The position numbers and the translations under genes were made by a program. Positions 58,001-64,000 of a stretch of 64,000 nucleotides of DNA are shown here, piece after piece. A model generated the notes under the pieces. The model was not told where the DNA came from. It saw only the letters and a list, made by a program, of their open reading frames with translations, and searched no databases. Origin of the DNA: Nannocystis punicea (GTDB taxonomy: Bacteria; Myxococcota_A; Polyangia; Nannocystales; Nannocystaceae); assembly GCF_026965555.1 (NCBI RefSeq), contig NZ_CP114040.1, positions 3,596,001 to 3,660,000 of the forward strand, given 5' to 3'. Position 1 is the first letter of the stretch. Each line of letters begins with the position of its first letter.

Positions 58001-58140
58001 TGGCGCTCCACTGCCTCCCGCGAGGCGCCCGACGCGGCCCCCTCGACGAACTGCGCCAGCGCGGTCTCGTCGAGGCAGGGCCCGGCCGGTTCGGCCGCGC
58101 CGGGATGTCGAGCGATCGCAGGCAACGCGGCGCGGATCAT
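55081..58140 (-). CDS. zinc-finger, Ser/Thr kinase, TPR protein (sigma regulator type)
   Basis: This is a 1,019-residue membrane-linked protein, ATG 58140. The N-terminus has an anti-sigma-type zinc motif ERHIDACRDC (His47, Cys51, Cys54). A kinase domain (about 90-365) carries GMGSMGTVY, Lys120, HRDFKPDN (214-221) and DFG (234-236). One membrane segment lies at about 378-398. The long C-terminal half has tetratricopeptide repeats (650-960; LGPEHPNIGLTLSNLAITLRA and relatives). The layout, a putative anti-sigma zinc finger fused to an active kinase with an extracytoplasmic TPR sensor, together with the facing sigma gene, suggests a one-piece signal transducer. Confidence 0.9.
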   Translation of the reverse strand: MIRAALPAIARHPGAAEPAGPCLDETALAQFVEGAASGASREAVERHIDACRDCFELVTRYAQAYLSHGSGEADDTAAAPPLMRGDSVGRYVVLDCIGMGSMGTVYSAFDPELDRKIALKLLRVRPEADAGWRVVQPRLLREARALAQLSHPNVVTIHDVGALAHRVFIATELVDGCTLREWRGQRPRGWREIVEVFLAAGEGLAAAHSAGIVHRDFKPDNVLVGADGRVRVADFGMARMFSAEDAPAVPTDDPEALAVTGALLGTPAYMAPEQLDGRPADARSDQFSFCVALYEAICGVRPFPGRTLSELADHVRRGDMRLPPPDRVLPAWLAALLTRGLKVQPAARHPDMRALLDALRATPRRRSRRRLLAAGLLALVATAAGGYVVAQRSIPGVESRLCSGAPDKLRGVWDGPTRQAAQIAFAATRAPYAAGAWASVQAPLDAHAAAWTAAYTENCLATRARGEQSEAVMDLRVACLDRQLDELRALTGLLVTADAEVVLSAPAMAHALGGPEVCSDIEALQARGRPDPGRPEAAALQAEIATARALRRAGKLSQARAHAQAAHARAQELGLTWPAAEALVEVGRAQAELAEDLVAAEQGLADAVWAAEASGDVEAAADGWIELVNVRRARAEYPTAEEAARRADAAVHRLADDARAAQLAMQVGQLHSARGQYDAALASYRAGLAGFEALGAAHETDAARARSDIGVGLQRQGHHEAALASFQQAAEALERSLGADHPDLATVRNNIGATLSRLGRRTEAVALFRQVLAGRERAFGRGHPRTLTALQNIATVQGELGEHGEAHDLLRQVLAIQERTLGPEHPNIGLTLSNLAITLRALGARDQARAALERGLRIQERGLGPEHTALALTLISLGGEQMHAGDLDAALTSFERALAIRTKQLGPDHELVGRALKRLGDCQQRIGRTDDAIASFERALTILAHGADPFGPLEAQLALARALWSRPGERPRAAQMMLATREQLRTMKDPSPQVRDAVDTWLAAHPEALTLSRTTAPAP

Positions 58141-58361
58141 AGTTCAGGTGCGGTGACCGAGGTGCTCGCTGGTCGTCGCCCGAGGTCGGGCGCTGCCTGG
58201 TGCTTGCGCCTCGGGCGGGGGAGCGGGTAGGTTCGCCGCGGCCGAAAAAGGTGGACCGGTTCGGTGAGCCCCGGTCACCCGCGCTCCTGCGGGTCGATGT
58301 TCCCCCGCGAGGGTGAGTTCCCACGGCCGTTTCCGGGCGCTTCGCGCCCGAAAGGCTCACC

Positions 58362-58724
58362 ATGCGCTTGAATCATCTCGACCTTCAGGTCACCGACGTC
58401 GCCCGCAGCGTCGAATTCTTCGAACAGATCTTCGGCCTCGAGCTGCAGTCGAACCGGCGCTCGCCGGCGATTGCGATCCTCGGCGACGGGACCGGCTTCG
58501 TGCTGGTGCTGCAGCGGCGCGACGCGGTCTGCTACCCCGAGGGCTTTCACGTCGGCTTCCTCGTGGAGGACGTCGCGCTCGTCCACGCAGCACACGCCCG
58601 CGCGACCGCGGCTGGCCTCGAGATCTCGCCCGTCGAGGTCGACAACCGCAGCACCCGCACCTATTGCCGGGCGCCCGACGGTTACCTGGTCGAGGTCGGC
58701 TGCCCGCGGACCCGCAGCGGGTGA
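58362..58724 (+). CDS. VOC-family (glyoxalase/dioxygenase fold) protein
   Basis: This is a 120-residue protein starting MRLNHLDLQVTDVARSVEFF. The HLDLQVTDVARSVEFFEQIFG start and GYLVEVGCP end are those of the vicinal-oxygen-chelate fold, with His5 and Glu near the C-terminus as metal ligand candidates. It is a single betaalphabetabetabeta pair, so it acts as a dimer. Enzymatic role unknown; glyoxalase, resistance and epimerase families share this fold. Confidence 0.85.
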   Translation: MRLNHLDLQVTDVARSVEFFEQIFGLELQSNRRSPAIAILGDGTGFVLVLQRRDAVCYPEGFHVGFLVEDVALVHAAHARATAAGLEISPVEVDNRSTRTYCRAPDGYLVEVGCPRTRSG

Positions 58725-58750
58725 CGATGCAGCGCCGAACCTCGCGCTCC

Positions 58751-59220
58751 TATTAGCGCTCGTGACCCGAAGTCCTTCGGGGTCGGACGGCGGCACCAGG
58801 CCTCAGGTCCGCAAGGACAAGGCGCCCGTCCACTGCGGTGGGCGCCGGTGCAGCGGAGTGCGGCTCGCGCTCGTGCTAGCGAACACTTGCGACTCGAAGC
58901 CCTCCGGGGCGTCGTGGCGCAGGCACCGGTCGCCGCAGGCCGGCGGGGACGAGGCGCCCGCAACCTCGCGTGGATCGGCGACTTGGCTGGGCCGACACGA
59001 TCGTGCTAGCGAACACTTGCGACTCGAAGCCCTCCGGGGCGTCGTGGCGCAGGCACCGGTCGCCGCAGGCCGGCGGGGACGAGGCGCCCGCAATCTCGCC
59101 TGGATCGGCGACCTGGCTGGGCTGATACGAGGTACTTCCTCGGGCTCGTGCAGCGCGACACGATGGGGCTCGACGAGCACTGGCGGGCGCGGGCGCGCGG
59201 TGGAACGTGCGGGGGGAACG
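58751..59220. repeat. 130-bp tandem repeat in the gap
   Basis: TCGTGCTAGCGAACACTTGC begins at 58871 and again at 59001, giving two near-identical 130-bp units. A more diverged copy precedes them (from about 58751). The frames through them are Arg/Ala/Pro-rich and not credible genes. Confidence 0.75.
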
Positions 59221-59622
59221 ATGCCATGCTGCGAGCAATGCCGCCGTGTATTTCGGAGCGTGCCCCAGAGAACGACACCTGCGAGGGCCATCCCGTCCTT
59301 CTTCCTGACAGCCTTGATCGTCTTCGCCGGCTGCGCTCGTCCCAGCGTCAAACACCGCGCGGAGGAGCCACCGGCAGCGCCCTCTGCAACGCCGGCCCCG
59401 CCGGCTGCATCGACTCCGACCTCCTCGAGCGGGAGGCAGAAGCCTGCGCCAGCTCTTCGTGCAGGAACGTGGGCGCCGAATGCTTCGCGATCGACGCCGC
59501 CGCCCGATGAGCCGCCATGGGGAACGTTGGCCGACGGCGGCCAGCTACTCATGCAGGAACGTGGGCGCCGAATGCTTCGCGATCGATGCCGCCGCCCGAT
59601 GAGCCGCCGCGCGTCGACGTAG
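59221..59622 (+). CDS. possible lipoprotein, perhaps degenerate
   Basis: This is a 133-residue frame from ATG 59221 with a plausible signal (PSFFLTALIVFAGC), a Pro/Ala/Ser linker and no defined domain. The 3' half overlaps a 50-bp direct repeat (59466-59515 and 59561-59610, a 95-bp period), after which the reading becomes Arg-rich. This could be a frameshifted or repeat-damaged lipoprotein gene. Confidence 0.4.
   Translation: MPCCEQCRRVFRSVPQRTTPARAIPSFFLTALIVFAGCARPSVKHRAEEPPAAPSATPAPPAASTPTSSSGRQKPAPALRAGTWAPNASRSTPPPDEPPWGTLADGGQLLMQERGRRMLRDRCRRPMSRRAST
59466..59611. repeat. 50-bp direct duplication
   Basis: GGAACGTGGGCGCCGAATGC begins at 59463 and 59558; about 50 bases are repeated with one or two changes, 95 bp apart, across the 3' end of the doubtful lipoprotein gene. 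Confidence 0.7.
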
Positions 59623-59692
59623 AAGCGCAGGCGGGCCGGGTTCAAGCCCCAGGGCATCGGCGTCAATCCTGGAGAACTTCGAGGAGTTCATT

Positions 59693-59808
59693 GGATGCCC
59701 ATAAGGACATGTCTTTGGAGTCATCGCCGATGGCGATGAGACTCACCGGCGGCAGGAGCCGGATGGATGCCCATAAGGACGTGTCTTTGTAGACATGTCC
59801 TTATGGAC
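59693..59808. repeat. palindrome-family direct pair with 15-bp hairpin
   Basis: A 24-base segment (GGATGCCCATAAGGACATGT and onward) at 59693-59716 recurs at 59765-59788 with one change. In the second, CATAAGGACGTGTCT (59772-59786) pairs with AGACATGTCCTTATG (59791-59805) around TTGT, the longest hairpin of the family. Confidence 0.8.
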
Positions 59809-59823
59809 ATGAGATTCATCGCA

Positions 59824-59925
59824 GCGCGAGCGCGCGTTGCAGGCATGAGGCGCTGCGGCGCGAGCGCGCGTTGCAGGCATGAGGCGCTGCGGCGCGAGCG
59901 CGCGTCGCCGGCACGAGGCGCCGGT
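59824..59925. repeat. 34-bp tandem array
   Basis: GCGCGAGCGCGCGTTGCAGG starts at 59824 and 59858, and a diverged third unit at 59892. The array lies between the palindrome cluster and the stop of the halogenase-like gene. Confidence 0.75.
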
Positions 59926-59929
59926 TCGA

Positions 59930-61735
59930 TCAGCCGGCGGCTGGAGGCGCGAAGGCGCGGGTGACCAGGGCCTCGAGGGCGGCGGCGTCGTGGTCGCCGG
60001 TGACCCGGCCGAGGGTGCGCTCCATGTCGCGGATGATCGGCGGGAGGGCGCGGCGGCGCTTGCCGCCGACTTCGGCCTCGGAGGCGATCCGGTCGGCCGG
60101 GGGGCGCCGGGGCCAGGCCACGAGGTCGGCGGCGCGGGCGAGCTCGTCGCGCTGCTCGGGGCCGAGGTCGGCGAGGGCGCGCAGGGCCAGCTCGTCGAGG
60201 ATCTCGCCGGCCAGCGCGAGCTTGTCGCGCATGTACTCGTAGACCTCGTCGGGGCTCATGTCGCGCACGAGGTCGAGGTAGAGGGTGGCGAGCACCGACG
60301 GGATCACCGGCAGGAGCACGTTGACCGCCCGCGGGGTGTTGTCGGCGCGGCGGGCCCACTCGCTCAGCAGCTTCTGGGCGCGGAACTGCAGCGCCGCGAA
60401 CTCGCGGCCGAGCAGCTCGAAGCGCTCGTGCTGCTCGCCGGGCAGCTTGTAGAGGCCGCGGAAGAAGTACTGGCAGACGAACGACCAGTAGACGAAGTCG
60501 TCCCAGTAGACCTTGGCCGGCAGCACGCGCGGGCTGCCGTAGACCGGGGCGGCCTTGCGGTAGGTCTCGCAGGTGGTGTCGAAGAACTGCAGGTAGACGC
60601 GATCGAAGCGCTCGGCCGCGGCCGCGAAGTCGCCGCCGCGCAGGCGGGCCTTGACGATCTCGACGGTGAAGGAGGCGGCGAGGGCGATGAAGTCGGAGCC
60701 CGGCGAGTAGAAGGGGTCGGAGAAGGCGCCGGCGTCGCCGAGCAAGGACCAGCGCTGCGGCGAGAACATGCGCGCGGTCGCGTGGCTGTAGTGCTTGAGG
60801 GTCAAGAAGTCGACCATCGGCAGGTCCTTGATCTGGGCGAAGCAGCGCGGCTCGTGCTTCTCGACCCAGGCGAGCGCGCGCTCGCGGGTGCGGACGGTGT
60901 CGAACGGGTGCAGCTCGTCGTGGACGACGATGCCGATCGAGGTGTGGGCCTGGCCGTCGTCGCCGGGGGCCAGCGGGATGTACCAGAGCCAGTAGCCGGG
61001 GCCCATGAAGTGGACGGTCGAGTACCAGCGGATGTGCTCCGGGTCGCGCTGGTGCCACGCGGCGGCGCTCGCGGGCACGAGGTCGGCGACGTCGACGCGG
61101 CCGGGCACGCGCCACCAGGCGGCGTTGGCGAGGTGACCGCTCGGGCGCGTGAGGCCGAGCTTGGCCCGCAGGAGGCCGCGGCGGCCGGTGGCGTCGACGA
61201 ACCACCCGGCCCGCAGGGTCCGCGGGTCGCCGCCGCCGTGGGTCTCGAACTGGACGAGGTGGTCGCCGTCGCCCTCGGCGAGCTCGACGTCCTTGACGAC
61301 GCAACCCTCGATGAGGGTGACGCCTGCCTCTTCGTTCATGTCCCGAAGATCCTGTTCGAGGCGGCCGCGGTCGAGCTGGAACGAGGGGACCTTGGCCCGC
61401 TCGGGCGGGCCGATCTCGGTGCGATCCTCGAGGGCGTGGGTGTGGCCGCCGCCGGGATAGAAGCGCAGGCCGTTCTTGAGGTAGTGCTTGGCCCGCAGGT
61501 ACTCGTCGAGGCCGAGGACGACGCTGAAGAACTGCGAGGACAGCTCGACCGAGGACTCGCCGACCTTGTGCGCGGCCACGGGCAGCGGCCGTCGCTGGCG
61601 CTCGATGACGGCGACGGTGGCCTCGGGGAGCTCGCGGCGGAGCAGGCGAGCGAGAGCTTGGCCGGCGAGTCCGCCTCCACCGATCACGACGTCGAAGCGC
61701 GGGGGGAGCGACGAATCAAGGTTTTCCTGGGACAT
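59930..61735 (-). CDS. flavin-dependent halogenase-family oxidoreductase
   Basis: This is a 601-residue FAD enzyme, ATG 61735. It has the dinucleotide fold IGGGGLAGQALA (18-29), the segment HKVGESSVE (56-64), WFVDATGRRG (178-187) and YWLWYIP (248-254), which fits the WxWxIP motif of flavin-dependent halogenases, plus SLLGDAGAFSDPFYSPG for FAD. These enzymes use FADH2, oxygen and chloride or bromide to halogenate aromatic substrates; related monooxygenases share most of the fold, so substrate and true halogenation are open. No biosynthetic cluster is adjacent. Confidence 0.75.
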   Translation of the reverse strand: MSQENLDSSLPPRFDVVIGGGGLAGQALARLLRRELPEATVAVIERQRRPLPVAAHKVGESSVELSSQFFSVVLGLDEYLRAKHYLKNGLRFYPGGGHTHALEDRTEIGPPERAKVPSFQLDRGRLEQDLRDMNEEAGVTLIEGCVVKDVELAEGDGDHLVQFETHGGGDPRTLRAGWFVDATGRRGLLRAKLGLTRPSGHLANAAWWRVPGRVDVADLVPASAAAWHQRDPEHIRWYSTVHFMGPGYWLWYIPLAPGDDGQAHTSIGIVVHDELHPFDTVRTRERALAWVEKHEPRCFAQIKDLPMVDFLTLKHYSHATARMFSPQRWSLLGDAGAFSDPFYSPGSDFIALAASFTVEIVKARLRGGDFAAAAERFDRVYLQFFDTTCETYRKAAPVYGSPRVLPAKVYWDDFVYWSFVCQYFFRGLYKLPGEQHERFELLGREFAALQFRAQKLLSEWARRADNTPRAVNVLLPVIPSVLATLYLDLVRDMSPDEVYEYMRDKLALAGEILDELALRALADLGPEQRDELARAADLVAWPRRPPADRIASEAEVGGKRRRALPPIIRDMERTLGRVTGDHDAAALEALVTRAFAPPAAG

Positions 61736-61881
61736 GGGGCGAGAGCGGGGAGGGAGAATAGCGGAGGGCGTCGCGGGTGGTGCGTGCGTTCTCGCGCCCG
61801 TGAGCGTGTCCTGGGGGGCGCCGGCGAGGTTCGGAGGCGCACGTTCGCCGGGCTCGGCGGTCAGGATATGCTCGATCGGTG

Positions 61882-62607
61882 ATGGCCCGTCGCAGTGTGT
61901 TCGTGTTCGTCCTCTTCTCTTTCGCGTGCGGCGATCCGGGGACCGGCGGCGAGACCGCGACGGTCGGGACGACCACGAGCGGGACGACTGCGACGACGAC
62001 CACGAACCCGACGACGACGAGCTCGGGGACGCCGACCACCGGCGGGACTGCGACCGAGACCGAGAGCGGGACTGCGGCGCCGACGACGTCGACGAGCGAG
62101 GCGACGACGGCCGTGACGGGGACGAGCGAGCCGGTCACCGGCACCAGCGCGACGTCGACGATGACGACCGGGCCGGACACGACGACGTCGACGACGTCGA
62201 CGAGCGAGCCCGAGACGACCGGCGGGACGTCGACGACGACCGGCGGATCGTCGACGACGACCACCACCGGCGCGGCGGACGAGCCGCCGCCGCCGCCCGA
62301 CATGCTGGCGGGCTGTCAGACCTGCGACTGCTGCGATCCGTGGTGGATCTCGTGGGACGAGGTGCCCGGCGCCACGCACTACAAGGTGCGCTGGAAGTGC
62401 TCGATCAACCCCGAGCAGGTCCACGACGTCGGCGCGGTGACGATGATCGCCGACGTGTGCAACGACATCGACATGTGCAACGGGATGTGCGCGTTCACGG
62501 TCGGGTACGTCCGCGTCGAGGCCTGCAACGACGACGGCTGCTCGGCGCCGGTCGACATCCCGGCCCCCGGCACGCCGATCACCTGCGGCGGCGGGTGCTG
62601 CTGCTGA
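61882..62607 (+). CDS. Thr-rich lipoprotein with fibronectin-type-III-like domain
   Basis: This 241-residue lipoprotein, ATG 61882 (GTG one codon upstream possible), has the signal peptide SVFVFVLFSFAC, then about 110 residues of Thr/Ser/Gly/Glu, then a domain (about 140-241) with WISWDEVPGATHYKVRWKC and AFTVGYVRVEACNDDGCS, a fibronectin-III-like pattern. It ends in a run of cysteines (CGGGCCC). It is likely a surface protein of the Ser/Thr-linker series in this window. Confidence 0.75.
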   Translation: MARRSVFVFVLFSFACGDPGTGGETATVGTTTSGTTATTTTNPTTTSSGTPTTGGTATETESGTAAPTTSTSEATTAVTGTSEPVTGTSATSTMTTGPDTTTSTTSTSEPETTGGTSTTTGGSSTTTTTGAADEPPPPPDMLAGCQTCDCCDPWWISWDEVPGATHYKVRWKCSINPEQVHDVGAVTMIADVCNDIDMCNGMCAFTVGYVRVEACNDDGCSAPVDIPAPGTPITCGGGCCC

Positions 62608-62625
62608 GATCCGCGGTCTCTTTGG

Positions 62626-62674
62626 TCATGTCGTCAGGGACAGGTTTTTTGGGGCATGCTCGATCGGGCATGTC
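62626..62674. repeat. dispersed palindrome cluster
   Basis: CATGTCGTCAGGGACAGG, a T6 run, then GGCATGCTCGATCGGGCATG. The T run after a stem suggests it may terminate the lipoprotein transcript. Confidence 0.6.
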
Positions 62675-62710
62675 TCTGCGGGCAGATGATCGATCGCCGG
62701 GGGCGCGGGC

Positions 62711-63562
62711 GTGACGGGCTCCGCCGCGGCGCTCGAGGAGCGCCTGCTCGAGGACCCGGACGACGCGGGGGCGTGGGGGGCGTACGCGGCGTGGTTGCGC
62801 GCGCAGGGCGACCCGCGCGGCGACTGGTTCGGGTTCGAGGCGCTGGCGGCGACGGCGGAGGAGCGCGCCCTGGTGCCGGGCTGGCTGGCGCGCGAGCAGG
62901 TGCACCGGACGCCGGTGGGGGCGATGACACGCGACTGCGAGTGGCGCCACGGCTTCGTGGTCGGGGTGAGGTTTCAGGTCGGCGGGCGCAGGGACGCCCG
63001 GGTGCTGCGCGAGCTGATGGCCGACCCGCGCTCAGGGCTGGTGAGCCGGCTCGAGCTGGTGTTCGCCGAGGAGGCGCCGGCGCGCGGGCTGTCGCTGCTC
63101 GCGGAGGTCGAGCTCGGCCGCCTGCGCTCGCTGCGAGCGCGCTATCAGGGGCGCGGCAACCAGGTCGCGCGGGCGCTGGCGGGGCAGTCGGCGCTGAGCC
63201 TGCGGATCCTCGACCTGCGCCACTCGGGGCTGACCGACGAGGGGCTGGTCGCGCTGGCCGGGTGCGAGCGGCTCCGCGGGCTGCGGGCGCTGTACCTGCA
63301 GCGCAATCGCTTCACCGCGCGCGGTGTGTCGGCGCTGGCGCGGGCGCCCGCGCTGGCGCAGCTCGAGGTCCTCGATCTGCGGTACAACGCGATCGAGCCG
63401 GCGGGCGCGGCGGCGCTGGCCGATTCGCCGCACCTCGGCGGGCTCACGGCGCTGCACGTGCACGCCGAGGAGCTCGAGCCGGAGGGGGTGCGGGCGCTGG
63501 CATCTTCGAGGACGCTGCCGCGCGATCTGGTCCGCTACTGGCGGGGCCGGGAGGGGCGATGA
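62711..63562 (+). CDS. TIGR02996-domain protein with leucine-rich repeats
   Basis: This is a 283-residue protein, GTG 62711. The first about 45 residues match the TIGR02996 pattern (LEERLLEDPDDAGAWGAYAAW, then AQGDPRGDWFGFE), a short domain known from myxobacteria and planctomycetes. The second half has leucine-rich repeats of about 24 residues (LRILDLRHSGLTDEGLVALA, LRALYLQRNRFTARGVSALA, LEVLDLRYNAIEPAGAAALA), probably a protein-binding surface. Its stop overlaps the start of a 31-codon frame that links to the next gene. Confidence 0.85.
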   Translation: MTGSAAALEERLLEDPDDAGAWGAYAAWLRAQGDPRGDWFGFEALAATAEERALVPGWLAREQVHRTPVGAMTRDCEWRHGFVVGVRFQVGGRRDARVLRELMADPRSGLVSRLELVFAEEAPARGLSLLAEVELGRLRSLRARYQGRGNQVARALAGQSALSLRILDLRHSGLTDEGLVALAGCERLRGLRALYLQRNRFTARGVSALARAPALAQLEVLDLRYNAIEPAGAAALADSPHLGGLTALHVHAEELEPEGVRALASSRTLPRDLVRYWRGREGR

Positions 63563-63654
63563 CGATGAAGCGAAGCGACGCGCTGCGCTTGCCGGGGTCG
63601 ACGAAGCTGTCCGGCGCTCGAGGATGGTTCTGGCGCGCCCGGGAGGGGCGATGA
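63559..63654 (+). CDS. 31-residue coupling frame created by a local duplication
   Basis: ATG at 63559 overlaps the LRR-gene stop and the TGA at 63652-63654 overlaps the next gene's ATG. The frame (MTMKRSDALRLPGSTKLSGA...) exists because a 91-bp segment containing GGGAGGGGCGATGACG is duplicated (63549 and 63640). It may keep translation coupled, or be simply a by-product. Confidence 0.35.
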   Translation: MTMKRSDALRLPGSTKLSGARGWFWRAREGR

Positions 63655-64000
63655 CGGGCGATCGCGGCGACGCGCTGCGCGACCGGTTCTTCGCGCTGCA
63701 GGGGCTCGAGGAATCGGCGCGGGAGTCGGTGCGGCGGCAGCTGCTGGGCGAGATCGACGGGCTCGACGCGGAGCCGACGGCGCGGCTCCGGGGGCTGTCG
63801 TTGTCGCACTTCCCGACGGTCCGGTTCAGGCAGGTGCGCTTCGTCGCGGCGGAGCTGCTCGACGCGTCGGTGCGCCCGCGCTTCGCCCGGCCGTGCGCGG
63901 CGCTGCCGGAGCTGGCGGCGGCGTTCGTCGATCCCGAGGAGTTCGGCTACCACTGCTTCGAGAACATCGTCGGCCTCGATCGCCTGTTCGCCGGGCTGCA
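63651..64000 (+). CDS. hypothetical protein, 5' part only
   Basis: The frame from ATG 63651 is open to the window end (about 116 codons). The sequence (LRDRFFALQGLEESARESVRR, PTVRFRQVRFVAAELLDA, LPELAAAFVDPEEFGYHCF) is soluble, helical and unrecognised. It follows the LRR gene through the coupling frame, so the two are likely one operon. Confidence 0.55.
   Translation, partial: MTGDRGDALRDRFFALQGLEESARESVRRQLLGEIDGLDAEPTARLRGLSLSHFPTVRFRQVRFVAAELLDASVRPRFARPCAALPELAAAFVDPEEFGYHCFENIVGLDRLFAGL

Larger units (their letters stand above)
59623..59929. other. gap with two repeat types before the halogenase gene
   Basis: It contains the palindrome-family pair and hairpin (59693-59805) and the 34-bp array (59824-59925). 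No other feature is visible. Confidence 0.5.

Noticed and set aside
51322..58230. A single 2,302-codon open frame on the plus strand
   Set aside because: It crosses the EGF lipoprotein and sigma factor genes in another frame and runs antisense to the kinase gene. Its translation is Arg/Gly/Ala-rich without domains. It is open only because the sequence is so GC-rich that stops are rare.
58803..59666. 287-codon minus-strand frame
   Set aside because: It passes through the 130-bp tandem repeats and only translates them; the sequence is Arg/Ala/Pro-rich and without a domain.

Overview
The window is very GC-rich, with near-saturated GC at third codon positions. It encodes many lipoproteins with long Ser/Thr-Gly linkers, Cys-rich CGDGxC or EGF-type domains, Ser/Thr kinases fused to PAS, TPR or sulfatase-modifying domains, and a TIGR02996-like/LRR protein. 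This is the gene style of the myxobacteria (Myxococcota), most like the Nannocystaceae (Nannocystis, Enhygromyxa, Plesiocystis). The assignment is inferred from gene content only; there is no rRNA gene here. I see no tRNA, rRNA or CRISPR array.

Layout. 0-2.5 kb: a minus-strand operon of five very small genes, including a Fis-type HTH, behind two tandem palindromes, then a lipoprotein. 2.9-11.2 kb: secreted proteins, a PEGA-like lipoprotein, a DUF4846 lipoprotein, a TrkA/RCK protein with an atypical pore region, a winged-helix protein, and a bacterial homologue of vitamin K-dependent gamma-carboxylase. 11.9-19.7 kb: a TolC-type protein, an RsbR-like PAS/STAS protein, and a two-gene operon (PAS kinase plus FHA-AAA-HTH protein without the GAFTGA loop). 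20.0-26.6 kb: a branched-chain aminotransferase followed by an RND/MMPL exporter, a LolA-like protein and an outer-membrane barrel. 26.7-33.3 kb: histidine kinase with two small paralogues, an FAD-linked oxidase and two cytochromes P450. 33.4-37.7 kb: a type VI secretion effector module (DUF2169, thiolase-like protein, PAAR-like toxin, SMI1/KNR4 immunity). 38.0-42.4 kb: Lon-like protease with a histone H1-like/Imm30-like partner, and a gamma-carbonic anhydrase. 42.8-44.8 kb: two lipoproteins and an M15-like peptidase.

44.8-51.0 kb looks like an integrated island. It is bounded by a 27-bp direct repeat (one mismatch) that begins in the 3' end of the M15-like gene, has a tyrosine-recombinase remnant just inside, and carries a divergent pair: a lipoprotein and a 1,454-residue protein with an effector-associated (death-like) domain, a kinase domain, coiled coils, a duplicated membrane module and a C-terminal formylglycine-generating-enzyme-type domain. 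This is the strongest candidate for an undescribed conflict or signalling system. 51.7-64 kb: an EGF-like lipoprotein, an ECF sigma factor facing a zinc-finger/kinase/TPR protein, a VOC protein, a flavin-dependent halogenase-like enzyme, more lipoproteins and a TIGR02996/LRR protein.

Two repeat phenomena cut across the window. One is a dispersed family of short palindromes built on ACATGTCC or CCTGTCC half-sites, in about twenty places, including in frame inside several genes. The other is at least six unrelated minisatellites in gene gaps, several of which copy the neighbouring gene's start or end.
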